From an uncultured Fretibacterium sp. (lineage in GTDB: Bacteria > Synergistota > Synergistia > Synergistales > Aminobacteriaceae), in assembly GCA_937900285.1 (NCBI GenBank), contig CALCEM010000028.1, positions 1-49,894 of the forward strand: a stretch of DNA of 49,894 nt, given 5' to 3'. Both the position numbers and the translations under genes were made by a program. Below are positions 41,346 to 49,325 of the stretch, in pieces; position 1 is the first letter of the stretch, and every line of letters begins with the position of its first letter. The notes under the pieces were generated by a model. It was given only the letters and a program-made list of their open reading frames with translations, made no database searches and was not told where the DNA came from.

Positions 41346-42089
41346 ATGTTTGTGTTCAACGAGAGTAAAATTTTAATACGCGAAAATAATATTAATATAA
41401 AAGATATAAAAAATTATGACGGTCAAATAATTAATTGTTCCGAAAATTTGCCCAATAACTGGAAAAACCTTCCAGAATGGTGCGATGTTAAAAATATTAA
41501 TTCAGGCGATGAATTTATAGACTTGCGGGAAATCTGGCATCGTTTTGGTTATGAAATATTTGCGAGGGTCGGAGGTGCTTGGCAGTTTGCGAACTGGTTC
41601 AGAAATGTAAAAATATGTTCAAACTGCGGAAGCGAATTAACTCCCAGCGTGAAAGATTACGGAAGAATTTGTAAAAATTGCGGAAGAACGTTTTACGCTC
41701 CGTTGAGTCCTGCTGTTATAACTGCTATTGAAAAGGACGGAAAATTATTGATGGCGCATAATGCTTCATGGTCTAATGATCGTTACAGCATAATAGCCGG
41801 ATTTGTTGAGCCAGGTGAAAAACTTGAGCAGACAGTTGAGCGTGAAATTATTGAAGAGGTTGGCATAAAAGTTAAGAATATAAAATATTTTGGATCGCAG
41901 CCCTGGCCGTTTCCTAATTCTTTGATGTTTGGATTTACTGCTGAATGGCTTTCCGGTGAAATTAATCCTGACGGTGTAGAAATTGTAAAAGCGGGCTGGT
42001 ACACGAAAGAAGAAATTAAAAATTTAAATATTCCCGATGGTGCGAGCATTGCGAGGAGATTAATAGATAATTTTGTGAACACTCATTAA
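41346..42089 (+). CDS. nudC: NAD(+) diphosphatase (NADH pyrophosphatase)
   Basis: The protein has 247 residues. A zinc ribbon (C91, C94, C109, C112) sits ahead of the Nudix domain. The Nudix box is complete (G152, E158, then REIIEEVGI at 166-174). It is followed by the NADH-specific SQPWPFPNS at 184-192. The enzyme cuts NAD(H) to NMN(H) and AMP, and in E. coli also removes NAD caps from RNA. The N-terminal domain is shorter than in E. coli but otherwise normal. AAGGTGG lies 6 nt before the ATG. It is divergent from yedF and ends at a bidirectional terminator shared with larC. Confidence 0.96.
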   Translation: MFVFNESKILIRENNINIKDIKNYDGQIINCSENLPNNWKNLPEWCDVKNINSGDEFIDLREIWHRFGYEIFARVGGAWQFANWFRNVKICSNCGSELTPSVKDYGRICKNCGRTFYAPLSPAVITAIEKDGKLLMAHNASWSNDRYSIIAGFVEPGEKLEQTVEREIIEEVGIKVKNIKYFGSQPWPFPNSLMFGFTAEWLSGEINPDGVEIVKAGWYTKEEIKNLNIPDGASIARRLIDNFVNTH

Positions 42090-42103
42090 ATTAAAAAATA
42101 TTT

Positions 42104-42150
42104 TTGGGAGGCTGATTAAAATAAAAAATAAAATTTCCTCCCAAGTTTTT
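42104..42150. terminator. Bidirectional terminator between nudC and larC
   Basis: TTGGGAGG (42104-42111) pairs with CCTCCCAA (42137-42144). The plus strand continues GTTTTT and the minus strand continues AAATATTTTTT, so both converging units can end here. Confidence 0.85.
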
Positions 42151-42159
42151 ATATTTATT

Positions 42160-43347
42160 TTATATTTCGCGATTAATAATTTTTCTGGCTTCCTGAATGC
42201 TCATATTATTTTTCACGGCCAATAATTTCAAGTCTTCATATTCCGGAGTTCTGCGTAAAATTTTATTATCTAGATAAGCATTTTTAATATTAATTTCGCC
42301 AATCGAAGTATTTATTTTTTCGATGTCCCATTTTAAGCGCAGGCGATCGAGTTCGTGAACGCGTACACCCTGTGAAGTCGTGTGCTCAAGAATTAATTTA
42401 CATAATTTTTTTGTATCATTTGGATTTGCGAGGCAGCATAATTTATTACCGGGGCGGAATTTTTTCATGTAAATATTTTCAAGCCAAACATCAAGACCGC
42501 CGGAAATAAATAATTTTTCAATAACCGGCTCAAAATCTTGCGGATTCATGTCATCAATATTACACTCGATTAAAGCTAATTTCTCATTTATTAAATTATT
42601 ATCCTGATTTAAATTTTCATTCTCGATTAATAAAGCGCGTAAAACGTTCGGAACATCATCAGAATTATTATTTCCAATTCCATAACCTGAAGCCAAAATT
42701 TTACCCGGAGGAATTGAGCCGAATCCGGAAGCCAAAATTTTAACCAGTAATGCCCCGGTCGGCGTAGTGCGTTCCATTGGTGAGCCGTTTGAAAAAATCG
42801 GGATTCCTCGTAATAAAAATTCTGTCGCCGGAGCTGGAACGGGTAAAATTCCATGAGCACATTTAACAGTCCCGGAACCAACATTTACAGGCGAGCATAA
42901 AATTCTGGGCCAGTTCAAAGCATCAACCAAAATAAAAGCCCCAACAATATCAATTATTGAATCAATTGCACCGACCTCGTGAAAATGAATTTTATCCGGC
43001 GTAGTTCCGTGTACATTCGCTTCAGCTTCAGCCAAAATATTAAACGCCCTTAATGCTTCACGCTTTATTCTCTGGTTTAAACTGCTTGAGCTTATAATTT
43101 TTTCGATGTCGCTTAAATTTCTGTGTTCGTGCTCGTGCTCATGTTCGTGCGTCAATTTCACATCAAAATTTATCCCGGAGATCGAATTTTTCACAGCGTT
43201 TTCAATTATTAAATTATATTCGTGATCTAAATTTAAATTTTTCAGGCCGTCAATTAAAATATTTTTGTCCGGAACTAAATTTAATAACGCTCCGATAAAC
43301 ATATCGCCGGCAATTCCTGCAAAACAATCTAAATATATGGTTTTCAT
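42160..43347 (-). CDS. larC: Nickel pincer cofactor biosynthesis protein LarC
   Basis: The protein has 395 residues, the full LarC (former DUF111) length in a single frame, unlike the frameshifted larC1/larC2 of Lactobacillus plantarum. Family marks are IYLDCFAGIAGDMFIGALL, HFHEVGAIDSIIDIVGAF, VPAPATEFLLRG, ERTTPTGALLVKIL and IECNIDDMNPQDFEPVIEKL. A histidine-rich run at 67-75 (HEHEHEHEH) may hold nickel. LarC inserts nickel, with CTP, into the thiolated pyridinium cofactor of lactate racemase and related enzymes. LarB, LarE and LarA are not in the window. It lies 9 bp after comB. AAGGAG is 18 nt ahead of its ATG, inside the comB tail, which suggests coupling. Confidence 0.93.
   Translation of the reverse strand: MKTIYLDCFAGIAGDMFIGALLNLVPDKNILIDGLKNLNLDHEYNLIIENAVKNSISGINFDVKLTHEHEHEHEHRNLSDIEKIISSSSLNQRIKREALRAFNILAEAEANVHGTTPDKIHFHEVGAIDSIIDIVGAFILVDALNWPRILCSPVNVGSGTVKCAHGILPVPAPATEFLLRGIPIFSNGSPMERTTPTGALLVKILASGFGSIPPGKILASGYGIGNNNSDDVPNVLRALLIENENLNQDNNLINEKLALIECNIDDMNPQDFEPVIEKLFISGGLDVWLENIYMKKFRPGNKLCCLANPNDTKKLCKLILEHTTSQGVRVHELDRLRLKWDIEKINTSIGEINIKNAYLDNKILRRTPEYEDLKLLAVKNNMSIQEARKIINREI
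43123..43152 (-). repeat. Hexanucleotide repeat encoding the (His-Glu)n tract of LarC
   Basis: About five imperfect copies of a GAGCAC/GAACAT-type 6-bp unit on the minus strand encode alternating His-Glu. Length change by slippage would keep the frame. Confidence 0.75.
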
Positions 43348-43356
43348 GTTTAAAAT

Positions 43357-44313
43357 TTATTTATGCTCCTTAGATTTATGATTATTATAATTATTATGGC
43401 TATGATTATGAATATAAAAATATTGCGAAGGTTTACGCGTATATTGTAACAATTCCTCAAACGGATCATTAATTTTTTTCACCGGCTCTAATTCAGGATG
43501 CGAAATTTTATTTTGTTCGAGCGGTTTAATTCTTTCTGCGTGAGGCTTTGAACTTCCTATAACGCTCCGTAAAATTGTATGTTCGTTTTTATCGTTGAAC
43601 AACATCGGCACAACTGTACACGCATCATATTCGGAACAAAATTTTATATCTTCGCTGAAGCCTATATGTTCCAAAAATTTAGCGTGATCGGATTTTTTTA
43701 TATATTCCTCAAGATTTTCGCCCCTGTCGTTCCAAACTGTTAAAGCAATTTTCGCGCTGTCAGACATTAAAATTTTATTTGCATACCTGAAATTTAAATC
43801 ATCAACCAAAGCCCCAGCGCATAAAGTATCCTCAAGACATGGCCGACCCTTGCGCCCCGAACATAAAACCCCGATATTATTTCCCAACGTTAAAGCATGA
43901 TCCATAACAGCAGAAGCATTCCGCAGACTCGAAGCAATTACAGGACTTCCAGACGAAGCAGCCTCCAATAATGCAACAGTCCCGTTTGTAGTTGAAATTA
44001 CTCCGCAATAATGATCTTGAACGATTTTATAATTTAATTCAGCCGGCGAATTTCCAAGATCAAAACCTTCAGGAGGTATCCCGTTGACTTCTCCCATTAA
44101 TAAAGGATCTGAACCTCGTTCGCGCAAATCTGAAATTAATTTTTTTGCTTCATCCGGATTTCTGACGGGATATAATTCAGTTCCGCCTAATTCAAACCAT
44201 CGCGTTATCATCGTTGTAGCCCGCAGAACATCTATAACTATCCAAACATCAACAGCAGGTAAAAAATTATCTTCTGAACACGAAAATATTACTTCAATTT
44301 CTGGCAGCTGCAT
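43357..44313 (-). CDS. comB: 2-phosphosulfolactate phosphatase (ComB family) with histidine-rich tail
   Basis: The protein has 318 residues. ComB-type motifs are VWIVIDVLRATTMITRWFEL near the N-terminus, GEVNGIPPEGFDLGNSPAEL, ISTTNGTVALLEAA, and VGVLCSG-like NNIGVLCSGRKGRPCLEDTL. The family removes phosphate from (R)-2-phospho-3-sulfolactate with Mg2+, a step of coenzyme M synthesis in methanogens that is also found in bacteria making sulfolactate. Substrate in this organism is not provable. After about residue 245 the chain has an extra tail that ends in a His/Asn-rich stretch (YIHNHSHNNYNNHKSKEHK, 300-318) not needed by the family. It precedes larC by 9 bp. No Shine-Dalgarno is seen before the ATG. 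Confidence 0.88.
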   Translation of the reverse strand: MQLPEIEVIFSCSEDNFLPAVDVWIVIDVLRATTMITRWFELGGTELYPVRNPDEAKKLISDLRERGSDPLLMGEVNGIPPEGFDLGNSPAELNYKIVQDHYCGVISTTNGTVALLEAASSGSPVIASSLRNASAVMDHALTLGNNIGVLCSGRKGRPCLEDTLCAGALVDDLNFRYANKILMSDSAKIALTVWNDRGENLEEYIKKSDHAKFLEHIGFSEDIKFCSEYDACTVVPMLFNDKNEHTILRSVIGSSKPHAERIKPLEQNKISHPELEPVKKINDPFEELLQYTRKPSQYFYIHNHSHNNYNNHKSKEHK

Positions 44314-44342
44314 TTTATTAAATTAAATCAAATCAAATTAAA

Positions 44343-45782
44343 TTAATAAGCCTTCGCAAAAACTGTCATGCGTCCTTCAGGCTTCCCCGTAATAATACAT
44401 TTGCCGCTACCTTCATGACTTAAAACACATCTCGGAGTTGCTCCGCCGGTTTCCTCACGTATTTTAATTTCATCTTCAGGAGTTCCCGCGAAAAATGCTT
44501 TTACAAATCCGCCCTTTTCAGCCAAAATTTTTTTAAGTTCATCATAACTTCCGGCTTCGTGCGTATTAGCTTCCCTGAAATCTTTTGCGCGCTTAAATAA
44601 ATTATTCTGAATGTCATCCAAAATATTCGCCGCTTCATGAATTGCATTTTCAAATTTAACATCTATTTTTTCACCAGTGTCGCGCCTCACAAATCTCACT
44701 GTACCGGCGTTTAAATCTTTTTCACCGAGTTCCAGCCTCAACGGTACACCCTTCTGCAAATGTATAAAAAATCTGTCAGCTGGTCTCATATGAAAATTAT
44801 CATCGATCTTTACGCATAATCCTCCAAGCGAATTATTTAATTTTTCGGCGAGTTCCTTAGCTTTTGGCAATAAAATATTTTCTGCGGTGCTCTCATCTTT
44901 CGAGATCGGCAATATAACAATTTTTGTCGGCGCAATTCTCGGAGGAATTATTAACCCGTCATCATCAGAATGAGTCATTATTAACGCTCCAACCGAACGC
45001 GTAGAAACTCCCCAGCTCGTCGTAAAACAATATTGTAAATTTCCTTCGCGATCCTGATATTGAATTTCAAAAGCTTTTGCGAAATTTTGACCTAAAAAAT
45101 GACTCGTTCCAGCCTGTAACGCTTTTGTATCGCTCATCATTGCTTCACATGTATAAGTGTCAACAGCTCCGGGAAATCTTTCTCCAGCAGTTTTTTCACC
45201 GTCTAAAACCGGGATCGCTAATTCATCCTCGAAAACATGTTTATAAATTGCAAGCATCTTTAAAGTTTCTTCGCGAGCTTCTTTTTCTGTTTCGTGAGCC
45301 GTGTGACCTTCCTGCCATAAAAATTCAGACGTGCGCAAAAATAATCTGGGACGTTTTTCCCAGCGCATGACGTTGCACCATTGATTAATTAAAACCGGAA
45401 GATCGCGCCACGATTGAACCCATTTTGAATACATATGGCCGATTATAGTTTCAGAAGTCGGACGAACTATAAAAGGCTCTTCCAATTCTTCGCCGCCTGC
45501 ATGAGTAACGACAGCGCATTCAGGAGCAAAACCCTCAATGTGTTCAGCTTCTTTCTGTAAAAATGAATTCGGAATCAAAACCGGGAAATATGCATTAACA
45601 TGGCCGGTGTTTTTAAATTCAGTGTCCAATTTCTGTTTAATATTTTCCCAAATAGCGAAACCAGTCGGACGAATTACCATGCAACCCCTAACCGGAGCAT
45701 AATCCGCCAATTCAGCAGCCTTTATTACGTCCAAATACCATTGAGAATAATTTTCTTTACGAGGTGTAATATTTCTTGCCAT
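44343..45782 (-). CDS. proS: Prolyl-tRNA synthetase (archaeal/eukaryote-like, type 3)
   Basis: The protein has 479 residues, a class II synthetase of the short form lacking the bacterial INS editing domain. It starts NITPRKENYSQWYLDVIKAA and has the motif 1/2 region FIVRPTSETIIGHMYSKW, RWEKRPRLFLRTSEFLWQEG, GTSHFLGQNFAKAFEI and motif 3-like CFTTSWGVSTRSVGALIM. The anticodon-binding domain (PTKIVILPIS) and a C-terminal zinc-like domain ending in GRMTVFAKAY follow. It charges tRNA-Pro. GGAGG lies 13 nt before the ATG, inside the end of ligA. It sits 6 bp after ligA and 29 bp before comB. Confidence 0.97.
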   Translation of the reverse strand: MARNITPRKENYSQWYLDVIKAAELADYAPVRGCMVIRPTGFAIWENIKQKLDTEFKNTGHVNAYFPVLIPNSFLQKEAEHIEGFAPECAVVTHAGGEELEEPFIVRPTSETIIGHMYSKWVQSWRDLPVLINQWCNVMRWEKRPRLFLRTSEFLWQEGHTAHETEKEAREETLKMLAIYKHVFEDELAIPVLDGEKTAGERFPGAVDTYTCEAMMSDTKALQAGTSHFLGQNFAKAFEIQYQDREGNLQYCFTTSWGVSTRSVGALIMTHSDDDGLIIPPRIAPTKIVILPISKDESTAENILLPKAKELAEKLNNSLGGLCVKIDDNFHMRPADRFFIHLQKGVPLRLELGEKDLNAGTVRFVRRDTGEKIDVKFENAIHEAANILDDIQNNLFKRAKDFREANTHEAGSYDELKKILAEKGGFVKAFFAGTPEDEIKIREETGGATPRCVLSHEGSGKCIITGKPEGRMTVFAKAY

Positions 45783-45788
45783 TTAAAA

Positions 45789-47735
45789 TTATTTTCCTCC
45801 AATTAAATTTATAAATTCCTGTTCACTTATAATTTTAATATTTAATTCGCGAGCTTTATTTAATTTTGCGCCTGCTTTTCCGCCAACCACTAAAAAATCA
45901 GTTTTAGAACTTACAGAACTTGAAATTTTTCCGCCTAAATTTATAACTTTTTCCCAAGCTTGTTCACGCGTCATTAAATTCAATTTTCCAGTAAATACAA
46001 ATAATTTACCCGATAAAATTCCAGCTTCATTATTATTATTTGCGTTTTCGGAAAATCCAATTAATTTAAAATCTTCAATTAATTTCATATTATCCTGATC
46101 GTTAAAAAATTCGTGTATTGATCTCGCAGCAATTTTCCCAATTCCTTTAACCTTCAATAAATTTTTTTCATCTGCATTTGCTAATTCATCGAGACTTTTA
46201 AAATTTTTCATCAATAATTCCGCCGTCTGAATGCCAATATAATTTATTCCTAGTCCTGCAACTAACGCATATAACGGGCGTGTTTTAGATTTTTCGATCT
46301 CGTTTAAAATTTTTTGAGCAGTCTTTACTCCGGTTTTTTCAAGCGATGTTAAATCAAATAACGTTAAATTATACAGATCGCTTAATTTTTTTATTTTTCC
46401 TGATTCCGTTAACTGCGCTGCTAATCTGTTCCCAAGTCCTTTTATATCCATACATTTACGGGAAGCGAAATATTTTAAACTCTCCTTTAATATTGCAGGA
46501 CAAAATTTATTTGAACATTTATAAGCAGATTCGCCGGGAATTTTTATTACTTCAGAATTACAGACGGGACATTTAACGGGAATTTTCATAATATTATCAT
46601 CGTCGACAATTTGCGGAATAATTTCGCCGGCCTTTTCGACTGTTACAATATCACCGATTCTGATTTTTGCTAAATATTCGGCGTTATGCAGTGAAGCTCT
46701 TTGCACGACTGTCCCGGAAATTTGAACAGGCTCCAAAATTGCAACGGGTGTTATTGTCCCGGTTCTGCCAACGGAAAATTCTACGCTGATTAATTTAGTT
46801 TTGACGCGTTCGGATTTATATTTATAAGCGACTGCCCATTTTGGGTGATGAACAGTTGAGCCGATATTATTCCATTGAGAAATATTATTAAATTTTATTA
46901 CTACACCGTCAGTCATGTAATTTAAATTATTTTTTTCGTCCTGCCATTGAATTATAAAATTTTCGACATCGTTTAAATTCTTGCAATATTTAAAAGCACT
47001 CTGAACAGGAAATTTAAAATTATTGAGCCAAGATAAAACATCATTTTGAGTATTCAGCCCAAATTTTTCAGCGTCAACCAAATAATAAATTAATATATCG
47101 AGATTACGTTCTGCAACAATATTTTTATTTAACTGTCTCAAAGTTCCGGCGGCTGCATTTCTGGGATTTGCAAAAAGAGTTTGTTTATTTAGAGCGCGAA
47201 TTTTATTTAACTCGTTAAAATTTTTCGTGTTCATCAAAACTTCTCCGCGAACTTCAACGATCCCGCGTGGAAAATTTTTATTTTCGATTTTGAGCGGTAA
47301 ACTCTTTATCATTTTTAAATTTTCCGTAACATCTTCGCCTGTATGTCCGTCTCCGCGAGTTGCTCCCCTTATAAAAATTCCGTCCTCATAAATTAACGAA
47401 ACGGCCAGCCCGTCAATTTTCATCTCGCAAATAAAATCATTATCGACATTAACGCGATTAAAAAAATTTTTCAGCTCATCAAAATTAAAAACATTATCGA
47501 GCGATAACATTGGCGTTTTATGTTCGACTTTTGCAAATAATTCATTTGTTTTTCCGCCGACTTTATCCCAAAAATTTTTACGCGCTGAATCAGGATATTT
47601 TTTTTCTAATTCCTTAAGCTTGATCACTAAATTATCATACTCAGAATCTGAAATTTCCGGCGCATCCTGTTCGTAATATAATTTTCTGTGACGCTCAATT
47701 AAATTATATAAATTATAAAGCTCGTCAATCTGCAT
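45789..47735 (-). CDS. ligA: NAD-dependent DNA ligase
   Basis: The protein has 648 residues, full length. The order is: Ia NMN-binding domain; adenylation domain with nucleophile K106 in CEMKIDGLAVS; OB fold; a four-cysteine zinc finger (CPVCNSEV, CSNKFC); HhH region (DIKGLGNRLAAQL, LLKVKGIGKIAARSI); and a C-terminal BRCT domain (LSGKLFVFTGKLNLMTREQA). It seals nicks in replication and repair using NAD+. No Shine-Dalgarno is evident. It starts 18 bp after lysS in the same run, so translation may depend on upstream genes. Confidence 0.98.
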   Translation of the reverse strand: MQIDELYNLYNLIERHRKLYYEQDAPEISDSEYDNLVIKLKELEKKYPDSARKNFWDKVGGKTNELFAKVEHKTPMLSLDNVFNFDELKNFFNRVNVDNDFICEMKIDGLAVSLIYEDGIFIRGATRGDGHTGEDVTENLKMIKSLPLKIENKNFPRGIVEVRGEVLMNTKNFNELNKIRALNKQTLFANPRNAAAGTLRQLNKNIVAERNLDILIYYLVDAEKFGLNTQNDVLSWLNNFKFPVQSAFKYCKNLNDVENFIIQWQDEKNNLNYMTDGVVIKFNNISQWNNIGSTVHHPKWAVAYKYKSERVKTKLISVEFSVGRTGTITPVAILEPVQISGTVVQRASLHNAEYLAKIRIGDIVTVEKAGEIIPQIVDDDNIMKIPVKCPVCNSEVIKIPGESAYKCSNKFCPAILKESLKYFASRKCMDIKGLGNRLAAQLTESGKIKKLSDLYNLTLFDLTSLEKTGVKTAQKILNEIEKSKTRPLYALVAGLGINYIGIQTAELLMKNFKSLDELANADEKNLLKVKGIGKIAARSIHEFFNDQDNMKLIEDFKLIGFSENANNNNEAGILSGKLFVFTGKLNLMTREQAWEKVINLGGKISSSVSSKTDFLVVGGKAGAKLNKARELNIKIISEQEFINLIGGK

Positions 47736-47753
47736 TTTTAAAATTTTTATGCT

Positions 47754-49259
47754 TTATGCTTTGGGCTTCATTGTTGGGAATAAAATCACATCTCTTATTG
47801 ACTTAGCTCCAGTCAAAAACATTACAATGCGATCCATGCCGATACCCATTCCGCCGGTCGGAGGCAGACCCATTTCTATAGCGTTTATAAAATCTTCATC
47901 GAATGCGTGAGCTTCTTCATCGCCGGCCTCTTTTTTGCGCAACTGATCCTCAAATCTTTCACGCTGATCGATCGGGTCATTTAATTCACTGAAAGCGTTT
48001 GCGACTTCCTTACCAAACATAAATAATTCAAAACGGTGCGTATATTCCGGGTTTTCCGGATCGCGCTTTGATAACGGCGAAATTTCAACGGGATGACCAG
48101 TTAAAAAAGTCGGCTGTATTAATTTTTCCTCGCAGAAATTTTCAAACAATAAATTTAACACTGTAAATTTTGTTTCATTGCCCTTTAAATCTTTTCCGAG
48201 ACCTTTATTTATTGCGATATTTCTGGCTTCTTCATCGGAATTTATATTTTTAAAATCAACGTCAGCATATTTTTTAACGGCTTCCAACATTGAAATTTTT
48301 TCAAACGGTTTATTTAAATCTATTTCGACCCCGTCGCGTTCAATTATATTTTTGTTGATGGCTTTGGCTGCATTTCTGATCAATTCTTCAGCGAGCTTCA
48401 TCATATCCTCATAATTTGCATATGGCCAATATACTTCCATCATTGTAAATTCCGGGTTATGCATTGTGTCAATGCCTTCATTTCTGAAATTTCTGCCGAT
48501 CTCGTAAACTCTTCCCATCATTCCTACGACCAAACGTTTTAAATATAATTCAACGGCGATTCTCATAAACATATCTAAATTTAAAGCGTTATGAAAAGTT
48601 TTAAAGGGTCTTGCGTTTGCTCCGCCTGCTATAACCGATAAAATTGGCGTTTCGACCTCTAAAGTTCCGTGAGCTTCGAGAGTTTTCCTGAACGATGAAA
48701 TTATTAAAGATCTCTGCCTAAAAATTTCGCGGACTTCCGGATTTGCAATTAAATCAATATATCTCTGCCTGTATCGTGTTTCAGTATCGGTCAAGCCGTG
48801 CCATTTTTCCGGGAGCGGTCTTATTGCTTTGCTCAATAATTTATATTCTGTTACAAAAATTGTTAATTCTCCGCGTCTAGTTCTGCAGGGCCGTCCGGTA
48901 ATTCCGATCCAGTCTCCGGTATCGACCCATTTTTTTAGGAAATTATAATTTTCTTCGCCAACAGAATTTAACTGAAAATATAACTGAATTTTCCCTGATT
49001 CGTCTGCCAAATCCGCAAAAGTTGCTTTACCCTGCCGCCTTAATGTCATAATTCTTCCGGCTGTCTGAATAATTTTTTCTGATTCCTGTTCCGGCTGTAA
49101 ATTTTCGAACTCGCTGCGAATTTCAGAAATAATATTTTTTCTGTCAAAGGTTTCGATTAAATAGGGGTTAAAATTTTCTTCGGCTTTTAATCTTGATAAT
49201 TTATCTTTACGCTGTCTTACAATTTCGTTTTCGGAACTGTCTAAAATTTCTTCCGGCAT
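47754..49259 (-). CDS. lysS: Lysyl-tRNA synthetase (class II)
   Basis: The protein has 501 residues. The N-terminal OB-fold anticodon domain has AGRIMTLRRQGKATFADLAD. Motif 1 is in TETRYRQRYIDLIANPEVRE, motif 2 in RVYEIGRNFRNEGIDTMHNP, and motif 3 in PPTGGMGIGMDRIVMFLTG. It charges tRNA-Lys in the cytoplasm. AAGGAG lies 13 nt before the ATG at 49259. A TATAAT sits in the 66-bp gap behind the methyltransferase gene, which may mark its own promoter, though no good -35 is seen. It probably leads the lysS-ligA-proS-comB-larC unit. Confidence 0.98.
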   Translation of the reverse strand: MPEEILDSSENEIVRQRKDKLSRLKAEENFNPYLIETFDRKNIISEIRSEFENLQPEQESEKIIQTAGRIMTLRRQGKATFADLADESGKIQLYFQLNSVGEENYNFLKKWVDTGDWIGITGRPCRTRRGELTIFVTEYKLLSKAIRPLPEKWHGLTDTETRYRQRYIDLIANPEVREIFRQRSLIISSFRKTLEAHGTLEVETPILSVIAGGANARPFKTFHNALNLDMFMRIAVELYLKRLVVGMMGRVYEIGRNFRNEGIDTMHNPEFTMMEVYWPYANYEDMMKLAEELIRNAAKAINKNIIERDGVEIDLNKPFEKISMLEAVKKYADVDFKNINSDEEARNIAINKGLGKDLKGNETKFTVLNLLFENFCEEKLIQPTFLTGHPVEISPLSKRDPENPEYTHRFELFMFGKEVANAFSELNDPIDQRERFEDQLRKKEAGDEEAHAFDEDFINAIEMGLPPTGGMGIGMDRIVMFLTGAKSIRDVILFPTMKPKA

Positions 49260-49325
49260 TTAAATTAAAAATCTCCTTACTGAATTTTAAAATTTATTTC
49301 GCGAATATTATAAAGCACAAAAGAT

